Of a stretch of 64,000 bases of DNA, positions 1-29,300 are shown in pieces. This stretch comes from Saccharina japonica (taxonomy: Eukaryota > Sar > Phaeophyceae > Laminariales > Laminariaceae), in contig MEHQ01000917.1 of the NCBI GenBank assembly GCA_008828725.1, forward strand, positions 196,067 through 260,066, given 5' to 3'. The position numbers and the translations under genes were made by a program. The first letter of the stretch is position 1, and every line of letters starts with the position of its first letter. Under the pieces are notes generated by a model, which was not told where the DNA came from, did not search any database, and saw only the letters and a program-made list of their open reading frames with translations.

Positions 1-32
1 TGAATTTATTTTATATTCGTTAATGTGGGCCC
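1..32. mobile_element. Right end of a GGGCCC-TIR MITE (family A), cut by window edge
   Basis: The window opens inside a short element that ends in GGGCCC followed by TTA. The same A/T-rich terminal sequence and GGGCCC end recur at 20688-20893, 30211-30421, 46990-47207, 49195-50026 and 53849-54680. In the complete short copies the 3 bp next to each terminus match (TAA or TTA), as expected for PIF/Harbinger (Tourist-like) elements. Confidence 0.6.
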
Positions 33-59
33 TTATACCTTAGGTCATGCGATTGATTG

Positions 60-215
60 TTCATCGGTTAGCACTTTTATTTTCCTCCAAAATCAGTTTT
101 GAATGAGGTTATAGAGCTCCTCGCGTGATAAGTGACCACCCTTTGAAGGCAGAAAAAGCATGGTGCCGCACCTCTATCATAGCACGCGTCAGAGGTGATT
201 TTTCAGTCCCTCAGA
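60..215. repeat. Dispersed repeat (family D)
   Basis: This stretch (a T-rich block, a 'tatagagctc' core, a 'aagtgac' motif, then 'cacctctat-gtagcac') recurs at about 3715-3905 and 9800-9960. A partial copy lies at 37045-37110 and an inverted one at about 2290-2420. No open frame is conserved between copies. It is probably a decayed small transposon; the termini could not be fixed by eye. Confidence 0.45.
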
Positions 216-580
216 GCCACTCAGCCGAGTGACTCCAGTACCATAATGGTATGCATGTCTCAGGCGTGTTTTCGTGTGCTTTTCGATTTCGCGATATGTA
301 TGCACCGGCATGGGGTTGTCTGTTACGATGCGCCAACAAAACAAATCAAGTGTTCACATTTTGAATGAGAGGTGCGGAGTCACTCGCCCGGGTGATGGCC
401 TAAACGCGGCAACGAAAGTGTGGGTATATTGTATATACCCCCCCTACCGTTGTACCAGTCTGCGACCTAAAGTATGTTATATCGCGTGTTGCATTATTAT
501 GAGCAAGGGATGAGCTCTGGTACCACCTTGTTGGTTGTTGAGCGACGCAGTCCCTGGTCTCGTATTGTGGGCGACTATGT
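216..580. other. Unassigned sequence
   Basis: I see no gene, splice-bounded exon or clear repeat here. The short open frames carry no recognisable domain. Confidence 0.4.
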
Positions 581-589
581 ACGACCTGT

Positions 590-830
590 CTGTGGTATCT
601 TGTTGTGAAGGTGACGTACGACTTTTGGTATAGTCTTGTATGAGCGACAAACGACCTCTCTCTGGTGTCTTGGTGTATGAGCGACTCGGCACCTGGTATC
701 GTGTTGTCTATGAACGACGCACGACCTCTGGTGTCGTGTTGTATAAGCGACGCGGCTGCAATGTATCGTCCTGCACGAGTGACGTGCTACATGGAACCGG
801 TATCGTCGTCCTGTATGAGCGCTAGCTAGA
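590..830 (-). repeat. Minisatellite S1, inverted block
   Basis: About seven degenerate units of roughly 30-33 bp built around 'tatgagcgac' and 'ctggtatcgtgttg'. They are the reverse complement of the array at 1380-2290, so the same minisatellite is present in two orientations about 550 bp apart. Confidence 0.8.
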
Positions 831-878
831 TGTTGTCCGAATTTAAATTTAGTAACGGCTATATGAGGTGGGAAGGTT

Positions 879-1221
879 ACTCCCGTGGCGGCTTCAAAAC
901 AGTAGACTCTTCGAGATTGTCCTACTTAAAAGTGGCGGCCTATTGTTTGAGCTCCTCATATGAGGAAAGCTCAATATCATATAATACCTCACCCGAATCG
1001 TGACTTTGAGGACGGATGTCCACGCAACCGGACCAAATACGAGCAAAATTAACATTCAAACCGGTGGTTACTTCATAATTGAATATTGTATCCCACACTA
1101 ATTCCGAATAGTCTGTCCCCAAAACGGAGGACCGGTTTTTAAGGGAGCTCAAATTGTGAAAAAATATTGCCTGAGAAGGAAAACACTAACTGCAACCCCG
1201 TAACCCCCTACCGTGGGGGGT
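879..1221. mobile_element. MITE family C, diverged copy
   Basis: It ends in 'ccctaccgtgggg' and begins near a degenerate complement of it. The interior ('gagctcctca', 'aaaccggtggttac') matches the element at 13438-13669. The left terminus is eroded. Confidence 0.5.
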
Positions 1222-1379
1222 GAGTCCTTACGTACTGTAGTACCACAAGGATGATGCTACCAACACATACATGTGCTCGTAATGATAGGAGTGCATCTGT
1301 TTTTTCGAGGCTGCTCACCGAAGGTGGATATTTCTGCCTCGCCCAAAAACTGACCCTTGAGGAACAAGGAAAGTGCTAT

Positions 1380-2290
1380 TTCCTATTGTAGCACGCGTCC
1401 GTACATCGCTCATACAGCACCATTCTCGAGGTCGTGCGTCGCTCATACAACACGATACCAAAGGCCGTGCATCGCGCATACAACACGAGATACCAGAGGT
1501 TCGTACATCGATCATACAACACGATACCAGAGATCGTGCTTCGTCCACACAACATGATACGAGGCGGTAGTATGTCGATTATACAACATGACACCAGTGG
1601 TCATACGCCTCTTATGCAACACGATGCCAGAGGCCGTACGTCGTTCATACAACACGATACCACAGACCGTGCATCGGGCATACAACACGATACCAGAGGT
1701 TCGTACGTCGCTCATATAACACGATCCCAGAGCTTGTGCTTCGTTCATACAACATGCTACGAAGCCGTATTGCAGTATGTCGATTATACAACATGATACC
1801 AGCGGTTATACGTCGCTCATACAACACGCTACGTAGAGGCCGTGCATTCCTTGCTCATACAACACAATACACCAGGTCGCACGTCGCTCATACAGCACGA
1901 AACCAGGGGTTTGTAAGCCATTAATACAACAAGATACCAGAGACGTCGTTAGCCGCTCATACAACCACGATGATACCAGATGTCGTACGTCGCTCATACG
2001 AAACGATACGACCAGAGGTTGCGTACCTACGTCGCCCATACAACACGATGCCAGAATGTCGTGCTCCACTTGCCCTATACGCCAGCGGTAGTGTGCCACG
2101 TATACAACATGATACCAGAGGTCGTGCACGAAACCAGAGGTCGTGTATATGTCGCTCATACAACACGATACCAGGGTTCGTAAAGCAGCCTTACAACGAG
2201 CTACCAGATAGGTCGCAAACCGCTCATATAGTCACGATAGTACCAGATGTCGTGCGCCGCTCATACAACACGATACATAAATCGTATATA
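1380..2290 (+). repeat. Minisatellite S1, main array
   Basis: About 28 degenerate units of roughly 30-33 bp with core 'cgctcatacaacacgatacc' and a variable 'agaggtcgtg' half. The units differ by point changes and small indels, so the array is old. Open frames here in several registers are by-products of the repeat. A few more units lie at 3255-3350. Confidence 0.9.
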
Positions 2291-2487
2291 CGTCGGGTGT
2301 GTTTTTTGCCTTACAGGGGTAGCGCCTAATTCTTCCAAGGTTGTGACAATCACCTGGATTATATATTATAGGAGCTCTATGCCCCACCCTCGACCAGATT
2401 TTGATAAAACTACAAGTGCAACCCCATGAAAAATCTCAACACTACGAGGCATATCATACCCCACGAATAACACCGTAAAACACTATG

Positions 2488-2692
2488 ACGGGGGGGCATA
2501 GTAAATACTAGTAAATAGGACCCACTGTAAACACAAAAACCGACATTTTCCCCTATTTTTCCCAACATTATGTGGTCCTATTTACTATTAGTACGGGGGC
2601 CATAGTAAATAGGACCAAATATTGCTAGTAAAAATAGATAAATCAATAGGTTTTAGTGTATACCGTAGGTTCTATTTAATATGTTCCTCCGT
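2488..2692. mobile_element. MITE family B (two copies fused or one rearranged)
   Basis: Contains 'ggcatagtaaatac' and 'ggtcctatttacta' as opposed ends, then a second 'acgggggccatagtaaat' start. The family has inverted ends (CGGGGGGCCATAGTAAA) next to TA. Other copies: 20990-21113, 30195-30512, 43080-43197, 46974-47307, 51444-51550 and 56099-56205. Confidence 0.6.
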
Positions 2693-3039
2693 AGTAGGGT
2701 CCCTTGTAATGGTGGTATTCCAATGATATTGGATTAAGGAGCGTACTACTGTACTAGTCATCCGAATAGTCAGTCACAAATATTGCGTCGTAAGGAAAAA
2801 AGGTGCTACGTGCGTACTCGTACCCCTGATATGGTTTTGCTTCGCCATCCCACAAGACGTACGAGTGTGCAGCGTTTGTCAACCGAAAAAAAAATGACGA
2901 AGAAACACTTGTACGAAAATGAGGGCATGCACGCGAAAGAACGACATCCCAAACCGATTTGACGAACAAAAAGCTTCCTAAATAAAAATCGCGCCCCTGC
3001 ATACCATCCGCCAAACAGCGACTGAGCCCCCCCCCCCCT

Positions 3040-3206
3040 CCTCTGGCTCCGTCTCGAAAGGGATTCGCGGTCAATGGTCAAATGACTAAGGCGAACAACA
3101 AACTGAGTACGCCCCCCCCCCCCCCCCTTCCTCTGGCATCTCGAAGGGATGCTGGATGGTCAATGGCTAAATGGCTAAGGCAATCAACAAATGAGTACGC
3201 CCCCCC
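3040..3206 (+). mobile_element. Two short copies of the poly-C-tailed element
   Basis: Two tandem fragments, each with 'tctcgaaaggga', 'ggtcaa-tgactaaggc', 'aatgagtacg' and then a run of 7-17 C. This is the short subtype of the family described under the finding at 19318-19870. Confidence 0.6.
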
Positions 3207-4221
3207 CGCGCTCTGGCATCTCCAACGAAGTACCAAACAAGAACCGGCTGTATCGTAGCACACCCCGTCGCTCATACAACAAGAACCAGGTGATACAGGT
3301 GATACCTCGCTCGTACAACACAATGCCACAGAGCCCGTGCGTCGCTCACACATCTACATCACGCTTCCTTTTTTATTTCCGTTGTTTTTTTTTTTCTCGC
3401 ACTTCTGGGAATGTTTTAACAACGAATGGTGATCGATGCGGAAACTCATGCTGCCCACTTTCGGATGACGGCACACAATGATATTGTATGATTCTAACCC
3501 TAACCCTGACCCATCAAAGATATAGCAATATGTAGGATGTCGCTACGTAGGAGCTCGAGCACCACCAGAACATCTGTAGCTGTTGCCAACTTGTGTGCGT
3601 TGTGAACGCGTGCGACGATAGAGGTATACTCAAGTAGCACTTTTTGGCTGCGATGATTTCCGCAAGATCGGCATCCTCAACCCCAAATCGTCGATCTTCC
3701 GTTCTTGTCTTGCAATATTTTTCACTTTATACTTAGGCCATGCTATTGTTCATCGGATATACAGTATATATACAGCACTTTATTTTCCTCCGAAACGATT
3801 TTTTGGGTGAGAGGTATAGAGCTTCTATACTATAATCAAGTGACTAACCACCCTCATAAGGCAGAACACATGGCCTGTATGCAGGTGCACCTCTATCGTA
3901 GCATGCAACTCGAAATGCCCCCCCCCTCCTTGTTTGACGCCTTCAAAATTAGAAACCATTCAAAGATTTCGCAGGTAAGAATGCACCTGGTACTTCGTAG
4001 TATATACCAGGCACGTAACTTACGTCGCCCCTACAAGTCGTTGGATGGTACACGGCTATAGGGCGGTTAGAACGAACAAACCGTCTTACAGCAAACCTCC
4101 ACCGGAAGGCGCTTGTGTTCTCAGTTTGTTTTCCCGAGAGCTTTGTAGGCATCTCAGTCAAAGCGGGCTAAGCTCCCGTTCAGCAAAAGGGATCATTGGG
4201 TTTGCAGGGCTAGCAGTCTAG

Positions 4222-4445
4222 AAGACCCTCTCGCTTTTTCTCTTGCGTACATTTCTTTGCTCGTTTTTTCGGTTCGTCTCGTTCATTTTTCCTTCTCCCT
4301 TCTTTTCATCTCTCCCTCTTTAGCCGTAACTCAGCTCCGGGGTCATGTCAGCCTCTTCTCCCCCCTCCCCGCTACGGTTCGCGCCTTGCGTTTTCAACAC
4401 GAGCAGACTTCCGCCCCTTCTTTCCTCGTCGACTCATCACGTGTG
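4222..4445 (-). mobile_element. SINE fragment lacking the tRNA-like head
   Basis: The body matches 4500-4650 of the neighbouring SINE ('cgtaactcag-ct-ggggtca', 'ctacggttcg-gccttgc'). Confidence 0.6.
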
Positions 4446-4465
4446 TGGGGGAAAACTCGCCCTTC

Positions 4466-4822
4466 AATTTTTATTTTATTTTTTCCATCCCTGGTATTAT
4501 CTTCGCCCTTCCTTTATCTCTCCTTCCTAGTCGTAACTCAGATCTGGGGTCACAAAGTAGGTTCCTCTCCCTCCTCGCCCACTACGGTTCGTGCCTTGCA
4601 TTTTTTATCGCGAGAAGACTCCAGCCCTTTCTTTCCCTTGTCGACTCGCATCGAATTGTGCCTACTCGCGCTACTATTAAAAGGCGCTCTCAGCAGTTGA
4701 TTCTGTTTTTTTATTTATTTTTGGAAATAAACCTAAAATTTCGACCCACGTAAGATTCGAACTCCGGACATCAACTGTTAGAAGCGTTCGAGGTTACCAC
4801 TAGACCATCGGGGCGACTGCCT
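4466..4822 (-). mobile_element. tRNA-derived SINE
   Basis: Read on the minus strand, the head (4740-4822) has perfect RNA polymerase III promoter boxes: A box TGGTCTAGTGG and B box GTTCGAATC. A unique body follows, and the copy ends in an A-rich tail (the T-rich run near 4468-4490). A full-length relative is at 15161-15535 and another at 22196-22449 on the plus strand. Fragments lie at 4222-4445, 9428-9525 and 46525-46690. The tRNA-like head does not fold cleanly as a tRNA, so it is not called a tRNA gene. Confidence 0.75.
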
Positions 4823-4944
4823 ACTACATAATACATGGAACTAAACATAGTACTACAGTAGTTACGAGTACACCACTTTCGCGAAGCAGCAGCATTGTGC
4901 GAGCAGCGCAACAAAAGATGTGCACTTCTTCACGCGAGGTATGA

Positions 4945-5154
4945 CATAATATAGCCGTTGATTTCCTGCCAAGAGCAAACAAAAAATTGCCTTAGCTAGT
5001 AGAGGCATTACAGAATGTAGCCGTTGGTGCTCTGGTGGAAGCATCAGAAATTGGTTTATCGCAGTCGTTGATTTTCTGCTTGAATCAGCACAAATTGGCT
5101 TCGCTTAACGTATCATAGACGTTGGGTTTCTGCTGAAAGCAAAAGCAGTGACGT

Positions 5155-5184
<30 letters not shown>
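4945..5184 (-). repeat. Minisatellite derived from the PI4K 3' end
   Basis: Five copies of a 22 bp core (plus-strand form 'tagccgttggttttctgctg') at 4951, 5017, 5063, 5115 and 5163, about 46-66 bp apart. The copy at 5163-5184 lies inside the last PI4K exon and encodes FQQKTNGY. The other four are outside the gene, downstream of its stop codon. Confidence 0.75.
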
Positions 5185-22699
<17,515 letters not shown>

Positions 22700-25006
22700 C
22701 TGTGTTATCTGTGCGATCGCCGTTCGTGGTTGTGCAGAAGGGCAAAAGCAAGGTTTTCGTCGACACCAAGAAAAAAGAAAAATGAAAAAAATGAAATGAA
22801 TAAAAAAAGAAAAAAATGAAAAATGAAAAATGAAAAAATCATCCTGGTCTGCGCATGCGAAAAGCGAAGGACTCTTGACCTATTTAGTTCTGTTTACTGC
22901 TGCACTGCTGTACACACACATGTATTTTCCTTGCTTTCCAAGTGATGTGTCTCCAAACTGGGAGTGGAGTTCTGGACGGGTTACGATATAACCTCTTTAC
23001 GAGAAGTGCACCAGTGTTTGGGCCCAAACGACTTGAAATCAGACTAGGACAGCTTTCGCGGTAGGGAAAAGAGTTTCCCACGTCGGACAGACGATCTACA
23101 GATCATACAGATCATCCACAGATAGATCGTTAAGAGCATCTAGATCCTATCCTGCCGCTACGATATGTTGTGAAGGATATGTACAGTACATATCCAACCC
23201 AGGAAATACGTGTTAGATCATGCAGATTATACGGCTCCCACGTCCGGCAACAGGAGCTAGATCATACAGATCATACAGATCATACAGATCATACATATCA
23301 TACAATCATACAGATCAGAAACATATATTCCCTGAAAGACCTAGATCACCAACTGGGAATGATCTCTCTAATATGTGCGAGCTGTGAAGTACTTGGAACT
23401 GCATAGTCTTGGAGATTGTTTGTTGATAGCAGGTTTCCTAGAAATTATTTGCCGCGCGCTATCAACCAAACTTTCACCTAGACAAAACCCGCGCACCTCT
23501 CCCCCCTCTCCCGGCAACTGAACACACGGAATCAAAGACGGTTTATTTGGGCATCTAAAACGACAACACCAACCCTTGCCTGCCGCCTACGCCGCCCCCC
23601 CACAATCTCGATGCAAAATTCAAAGACGGAACTCTTCAGTAACCCGCAAGCGGCACTGACAAACGACAACACCTCCCCCCCCCGCGCCGAGCTTCATATG
23701 CACATGCAACACAGAACTCCTTGGAGCAACACCGCAAGTCAGGCAACTGACAACTACAAACATCCCCCCCCCCCCCGCGCGAACTCACATGCACGTTTCT
23801 AGATGAACTCCTTGAACATACAGGCCCGGGGCAAGGTAAAAAACACGACCTCCCCCCCCCCGCAACTCCATCACATTTCAGATGAACTGCCTTTGACATC
23901 AACACCGCGGCAAGCTGAGGCACGAAAAAAATCCAACGTCGCGTCCTCCGCAGCGAACATGACTCGCTCGAACGTCGTCAATACCGTGCCCTTGTCTAGG
24001 CGTAACCGCGGCCCCGGTGCAATCAATCAAAAACCAACCAGCCGTGCATTAAGTGTGCCGCGAACAAGGATAGCAGCCGTCGCACCGAGGGGGGGGGGGG
24101 GGGGGGGGGGCGTCGTAGGTTAGGAGCCGGCGAGTAGCATGACGGGCAAGTCCCAGCGGCAGCATTGGTGTTGCCAGTAAATGCCGTCGATTTAGGCTGT
24201 CGGTGGTCGTATTTTTTGTATTTGTTTGTTTTTTTATCCTGCGGTGGATTGGTAAAAAAAATGATTAAGCTTATCACACGGTGTCGTGTGTCAAGTTAAC
24301 CGGTCGCTCCCGTTGCAACAGCAGAACAAAACTGCTATGCTATCTCGGGCGCGCGAGTACGCTGACCCGACCTGACCCCTGAGAGGAGCAGGTGCGGTGG
24401 TCGTCGGCCGCCGGTCCACCTCGGCGCATACGTATACAGCACGAAGGGAGATGCAATCGCCATGACTATCGTCCGCCCGGTGCGAAGTGAGTGCTGGTCA
24501 GGCGACACATCGATCGGTGACCCTGTACAGGAGGTGCCATGTATGATAACCCACACCAGATGGTGGGGCTTACAGCACGTTTCAGAGATGTAACATGACT
24601 TGACGACATGAAGATGGGGTCAAGCAAACCAAGCAGCCATGAGAACATTACACCGCCACATGCGCCGCACCGTGTCATATACCGGCAATTACCATGAGCA
24701 CATACCAAGTACCTATCATGAGGAGGAGGAGGCACAGCGAACAAGCTTGGCGTGCAACGCAAGGCCCTGCCTTGCCGTGCAAGGCCCTGCCTTGACGAGC
24801 CAAAACAGCAGTGCCGTGGGTTGTGGTGCGTATGTACGTACGTACATACAGAGCCTCAACTGTTGTCTGCAGAAAGTAGGGCCATCTCTACAACTTACGT
24901 AGAGCCTGCAGCAAGCAGCATGCTGTTGTCGAGAGTCTTACAGCGGAAAGCGCAAAGCAAGGAGCAATGCACAACGTACCTGAGCCGGCACAGCAGCAGC
25001 AGCGGT

Positions 25007-25052
<46 letters not shown>

Positions 25053-25333
25053 GCAGCTGTGCGGCAGTTGACTTGCACACTCATGAGCTCGAAGGTGCAA
25101 ATGGTGCTACGTATGCTGCTGCAAGAATTTCAACTTTCCATCACGATGTCACGATGCAAACCAGCTAGACAAAAGACAGCACCAACAGCACCCCGAACAT
25201 ACTCGTGCATATTCATCGAAACGCCAACTCTCGGTGCAACGCTGAATACTGAGTACTGAACACTGGATACTGGACACTGGATACTGAGACGTGAATACTG
25301 CTGCGCATCTGAATGCTGCTGGGTGGCACTTAC
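22700..25333. other. No confident gene; repeats
   Basis: Contents: an A-rich tract (22770-22840), the GATC-rich family (23090-23345), about four ~85 bp units each with a C9-C14 run (23600-23890), a G run (24089-24111), a (CAG)n array (24992-25052) and a 'ctggatactg' repeat (25245-25290). Further PI4K 5' exons may hide here but none could be fixed. Confidence 0.5.
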
Positions 25334-25499
25334 TCGAGGCAGGAGATCTCTCGACTCGTAAAAGCTCAGCTGGAAGGTCATCCAAAGATAGATCCACGCC
25401 GCGACTGCGTTCCCCGCTTGCATCATCATTTGCTCGCATCCACAGGTGCCCCTCTAGCGCGCCACGCAAGCTGTAGCCAGCGCAGCCAGCCACCACCAC
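25334..25499 (-). CDS. Candidate first exon of the PI4K gene or of a separate gene
   Basis: An ATG at 25499 (minus strand) opens 55 codons plus one base ending at a strong donor (gtaagt). The peptide includes SRGVDLSLDDLPAELLRVER, which looks like real protein but has no domain I recognise. Its phase (1) does not join directly to 22699 (phase 0), so another exon would be needed. Confidence 0.35.
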
Positions 25500-26015
25500 T
25501 GCACCAGTAGTGTGACTGCAGCCCCCAACCCCCCCTGACGCCCTCTAAGTTGTCGCCAGCAACAGCAGTAGTCGGGCTAGCCAGCACGTGGTCCTGGCGA
25601 AAGTGGTCCTTTTTGCTTTGAAGAAGTATGAGCAGAACAGAGGTGCTGGTTTGGTCTGGGTCGCGCCAGATGCTCTGTCGCTCGTTGCTGTGCACTCAAC
25701 GGCCTCGTTTGTCCACCTTCAGACTAGCAGGGCACCTTTGCCCAGGTGTCCCTCCCTTTTCAACCAGTACGCGTGAGCACAGAGGAAGAGAAGCTGCAGG
25801 CAGCCGTTGCGAGTACCTTTCGCAGCTGCACAGCAGTGCGGTACGGAGGGTTTACACATCATTTCTGTGGCGTTTTTCAAAGGGGTTGAACGTACTGTAT
25901 ACTGTAGCTCGAGGGGCGGTGCTGCCTGCCTGTGTTTCCACCGCCATACCCGACGCCACGGGTATCGCCGTACACTGTGACGAGCGCCACGCGATCATCT
26001 ACTCCCTTCCCAACG
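25500..26015. promoter_or_regulatory. Possible shared promoter region between divergent genes
   Basis: The interval separates a candidate minus-strand first exon from the plus-strand start codon of the ribosomal oxygenase. I see no TATA box or other defined element. The assignment depends on 25334-25499 being a true first exon. Confidence 0.25.
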
Positions 26016-26314
26016 ATGGCTCCCTGTTTTTCACCTCTGCTTCTGCTGCTGTCGCCACTGTTGGTGTGGAAAGCTCAAGCCTTCCTGCCTGCCCCTGTCA
26101 CGTGCCGTGTACCGGCATCGCACACCATCGGTACCTCCAGTCGAACAGCAGGCGCAAAGACCATCTCAGGACACTGCGCTACCCCACAGAGTAATGCGGA
26201 AGTGGCGTCGGTGACGGCGGAGGTATGGGAGGGCTTCGGCGAGGAAGACCACGACCGTTTTCTTGCGGAGTTTTGGCAGAAAAAGCCCTTGCTTATTCGT
26301 CAGGCTGTCAAGGG
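26016..26314 (+). CDS. First exon of the oxygenase: signal peptide, transit peptide and start of the cupin domain
   Basis: The ATG at 26016 is chosen because the next residues form a signal peptide: MAPCFSPLLLLLSPLL, then a cleavage region KAQAFLPAP. A phenylalanine after Ala and a proline two residues on is the ASAFAP-type signature of stramenopile plastid preproteins. A Ser/Thr/Ala- and basic-rich stretch of about 40 residues follows (transit peptide), before the conserved WEGFGEEDHDRFL. The donor is gtgagt at 26315. Confidence 0.85.
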
Positions 26315-29300
26315 GTGAGTGGGAGCACATCAGGACAGACACACAAGCACAGCGCGACGGATAAGAACAGTTAGCAGTTAGAGTATGCTAGGCAGCAGCC
26401 AGAGCTACGAACATGTGGAGAGCAAAGTTATGTACCCAATGGGTGCATGAAAGGACGGCCAACATTCAACACGTAGCTCTTTCGAGCTAGTGTATAGACT
26501 CCGAAGGAATGGACATATATACAGCAGTACGTGGTAGGCGGCTAACCTGGCACACAAATTGAACTTCCTTCCGTGCTTTACGTACAAATGTTGGTATACC
26601 TTCGGCCGGAAAGAAGGTGCAGTACGAGCCACGAGACAGTCAAGTCGACAGCTATCTCTCGTGCTACCCCCTTTCTGGTCGACCGTGCCGCCTTTGCACG
26701 GCAGGAAACACACCCCCCGGTTAGCGGCCGACTCTATGGTATATCATACCCCCGTTTATTTGGGGGGCTTTTTCCGGCCTTCCCGTATCGTAGGGGCTAC
26801 CAGGTACGTACGTAGCTCCTTCCATCCGCGTCCAATTCAGTTTGTGTTACATTGCTGCTCGCGAGAGTCTTTCTCGAGGGTCAAAAGGGGAAAAAGTCAA
26901 GAATCCCCCCCACCCTTCATGCGACTCGCCCAACACCTCAAGGCGATTCGCGCTTGGAGCAAGCAATGCCTGCCTGGTCGGTCAAAACCCGACGAGCTCG
27001 GTCCCAGCATTGTACATAGGGATGCAGACTCTCTGCCGTGCATGACATCAGTACACCACCGCCCTAACCCCCCCCACCTCCCTACTTTGTTGCCGTTTCT
27101 GCGACCTCCTGAAGCTTCAAATCCATCTTGTTGAAGGACGAGCTCGCCGGCTTAGCCTGCTGTCCGGACGTCGAGAGCCGGATCGTGGCAGGGGGGCGAA
27201 AAGTAGACGAGGCGGGGGATGACTGGGAGGTGGAACACGGCCCCTTCGAGGAAAAGGTGCTCTGCTACTGGTGCTGCTGGGTGCTTAAGTAGTGCGCTGC
27301 CTACTGGTGCTGCTGGTTGTTTAAGCGGTCAACTCACACGGTTTGGTTTATGACGCGTGCCCTCCCCAACGGTACCGGCACGTGCACTCCCTGCTGCTTT
27401 CTCGTGAGGGATGTTGACGGCAGCAGTAGCACAACAGCAGTAGCAATGGTGTACGAACAGCAGCAGCCGTAGTAGTACAAGAACAGCAGGAGCGCAAAGG
27501 CAGCAGTAGCACAGCAGTAACAGCAGTAGCACAACAGAAGCGGTAGCACAACAGTAACAGCAGTACGAGCACAACAACAGTAACACCGGCGTCAATAGCG
27601 CAACGACAGCACGAGTAGCATAAACAACAGTTACAAGAGATAACAGTAGCGCAAGCAGTAGCATACCAGCAGCAGCAGTACCACAGCAATATCACTATGA
27701 TGCCCACGGTGACAGCGCTCGTTCACGGAGCTCGTGCGGCTGCTGTTTAACCTTCCAAATATTGTTGTTGCTCACCGCACGTACACGGAACGTTCTTGCA
27801 CACGCTTTGAATAGCGCTACGTATTGATGCAAGAGTGATATTCCTGTGGGATTGTAACTGTTACATACACTGCACCAAGGCTGTTGAGGAGGCGGTACTC
27901 CGTGAGGGGGGGGGGGGGGGGGGCGCTACTCAATTGTTGCTTGCCTTAGTCATTTGACCATTGAGGGGGGGGCTTAATTTTCATGCATGGCTGTAGTCGT
28001 ATGACCATAGACCCTCGCATCCCCACAATTCCGGGACGGAGCACGTCGGGTTTTTCATCGACCAGGCAGACATTACTTGCACTAAGCCCGAAGCGCCGTG
28101 AGGTATTGGGCAAACCGAATGAAGGGTGAGCTGCATCTTACTAAGCACCGCTTGTGAAGCGGACTTGCGTATGGATGACAGCTTTGAATGAAGTGCTTCG
28201 TGTTCCGGGGTGGCCACTTCCGCAGACAGAAATGGGTGTACTGTGTAACTGCCTCGTGGGTGCCTTGCCGTATACCTGGTACACAATACGTGATGCGATA
28301 ATTCCACTTGTGCGGAGTTGAGGTTTTCCACGCCGCACATATACACACTACGTGATACGACCGTGACTGTTCTGGGTGGGAGTACGGTACATTTTGCGCT
28401 GTACCCGCTGAAACTTTGGCTCCTCCTCTCCCCCGTGATATCTCGTCGTTGCCGTTTCAGATTTTCTCTGACATCGGGGAGACCCACTGGACCCTATTGG
28501 TCAACGAGGTCAACCGACACGTTCCGGAGGTGTGGTGCAACAGTATTAGTGCTACTTTTCATATTTGTAATATTAGGCATACTTGAGGTAGGGTGGATGT
28601 CAGTCGCCCATGCATGCGCCAGCGAAAATGTCGTATGTCCCGCGCCCATAAGTCGTTGATTGGCTGAGTATCGAATCGAAATGTGTTTATAAATATTCTT
28701 CTTGGGTTGGAGCCCTTGCGCGCATCTGCTCGTGTTTGTGCGTGCTTGACGCGCGAAAGGGGGTCAAAGGTCAAGGGTTGTCGTTGTCGCGGATTGTTTT
28801 TTTTTCACCACGCTTTACGTATCCACCCTCCGTATACTGTATACAACTTTTACGGGGCGGCTATTGTAGTAGTCAGAACCAAAGGTTGCGTGTAAACATA
28901 GGGAGATGCGTTCATTTTGGGTTCATTGTGGGTTTTGATTACTACCTGGTATGTGTTACCGTGACCCCGTAAAAAACGATATACGAAAAACACGCACCCT
29001 TCGTAAACATGACACGCTGTACCAGCGAAGAGGAACAATTGAACCGTGTCGCGAAGCAATTGGCCGCGCGCCCAACGACACAGAAGGAGGTGGCTTGCGC
29101 TTGGCGTTCTCCACCGACAGCCTTCCCCCTTCAAATGTGTGTGCGGTGGAGCGTATATATGACACGGGTCAGCAAACAAATTTTAACCACAAATGAGGCG
29201 TTTTTTTGTTTTTGTTCTGCGCTGCAGGTGTCCGACCTGCTAGGAAAGTTCCGGTTCGTACCAACATGGCGGGTCGACGACGTCATGGTAAGCTACGCGC

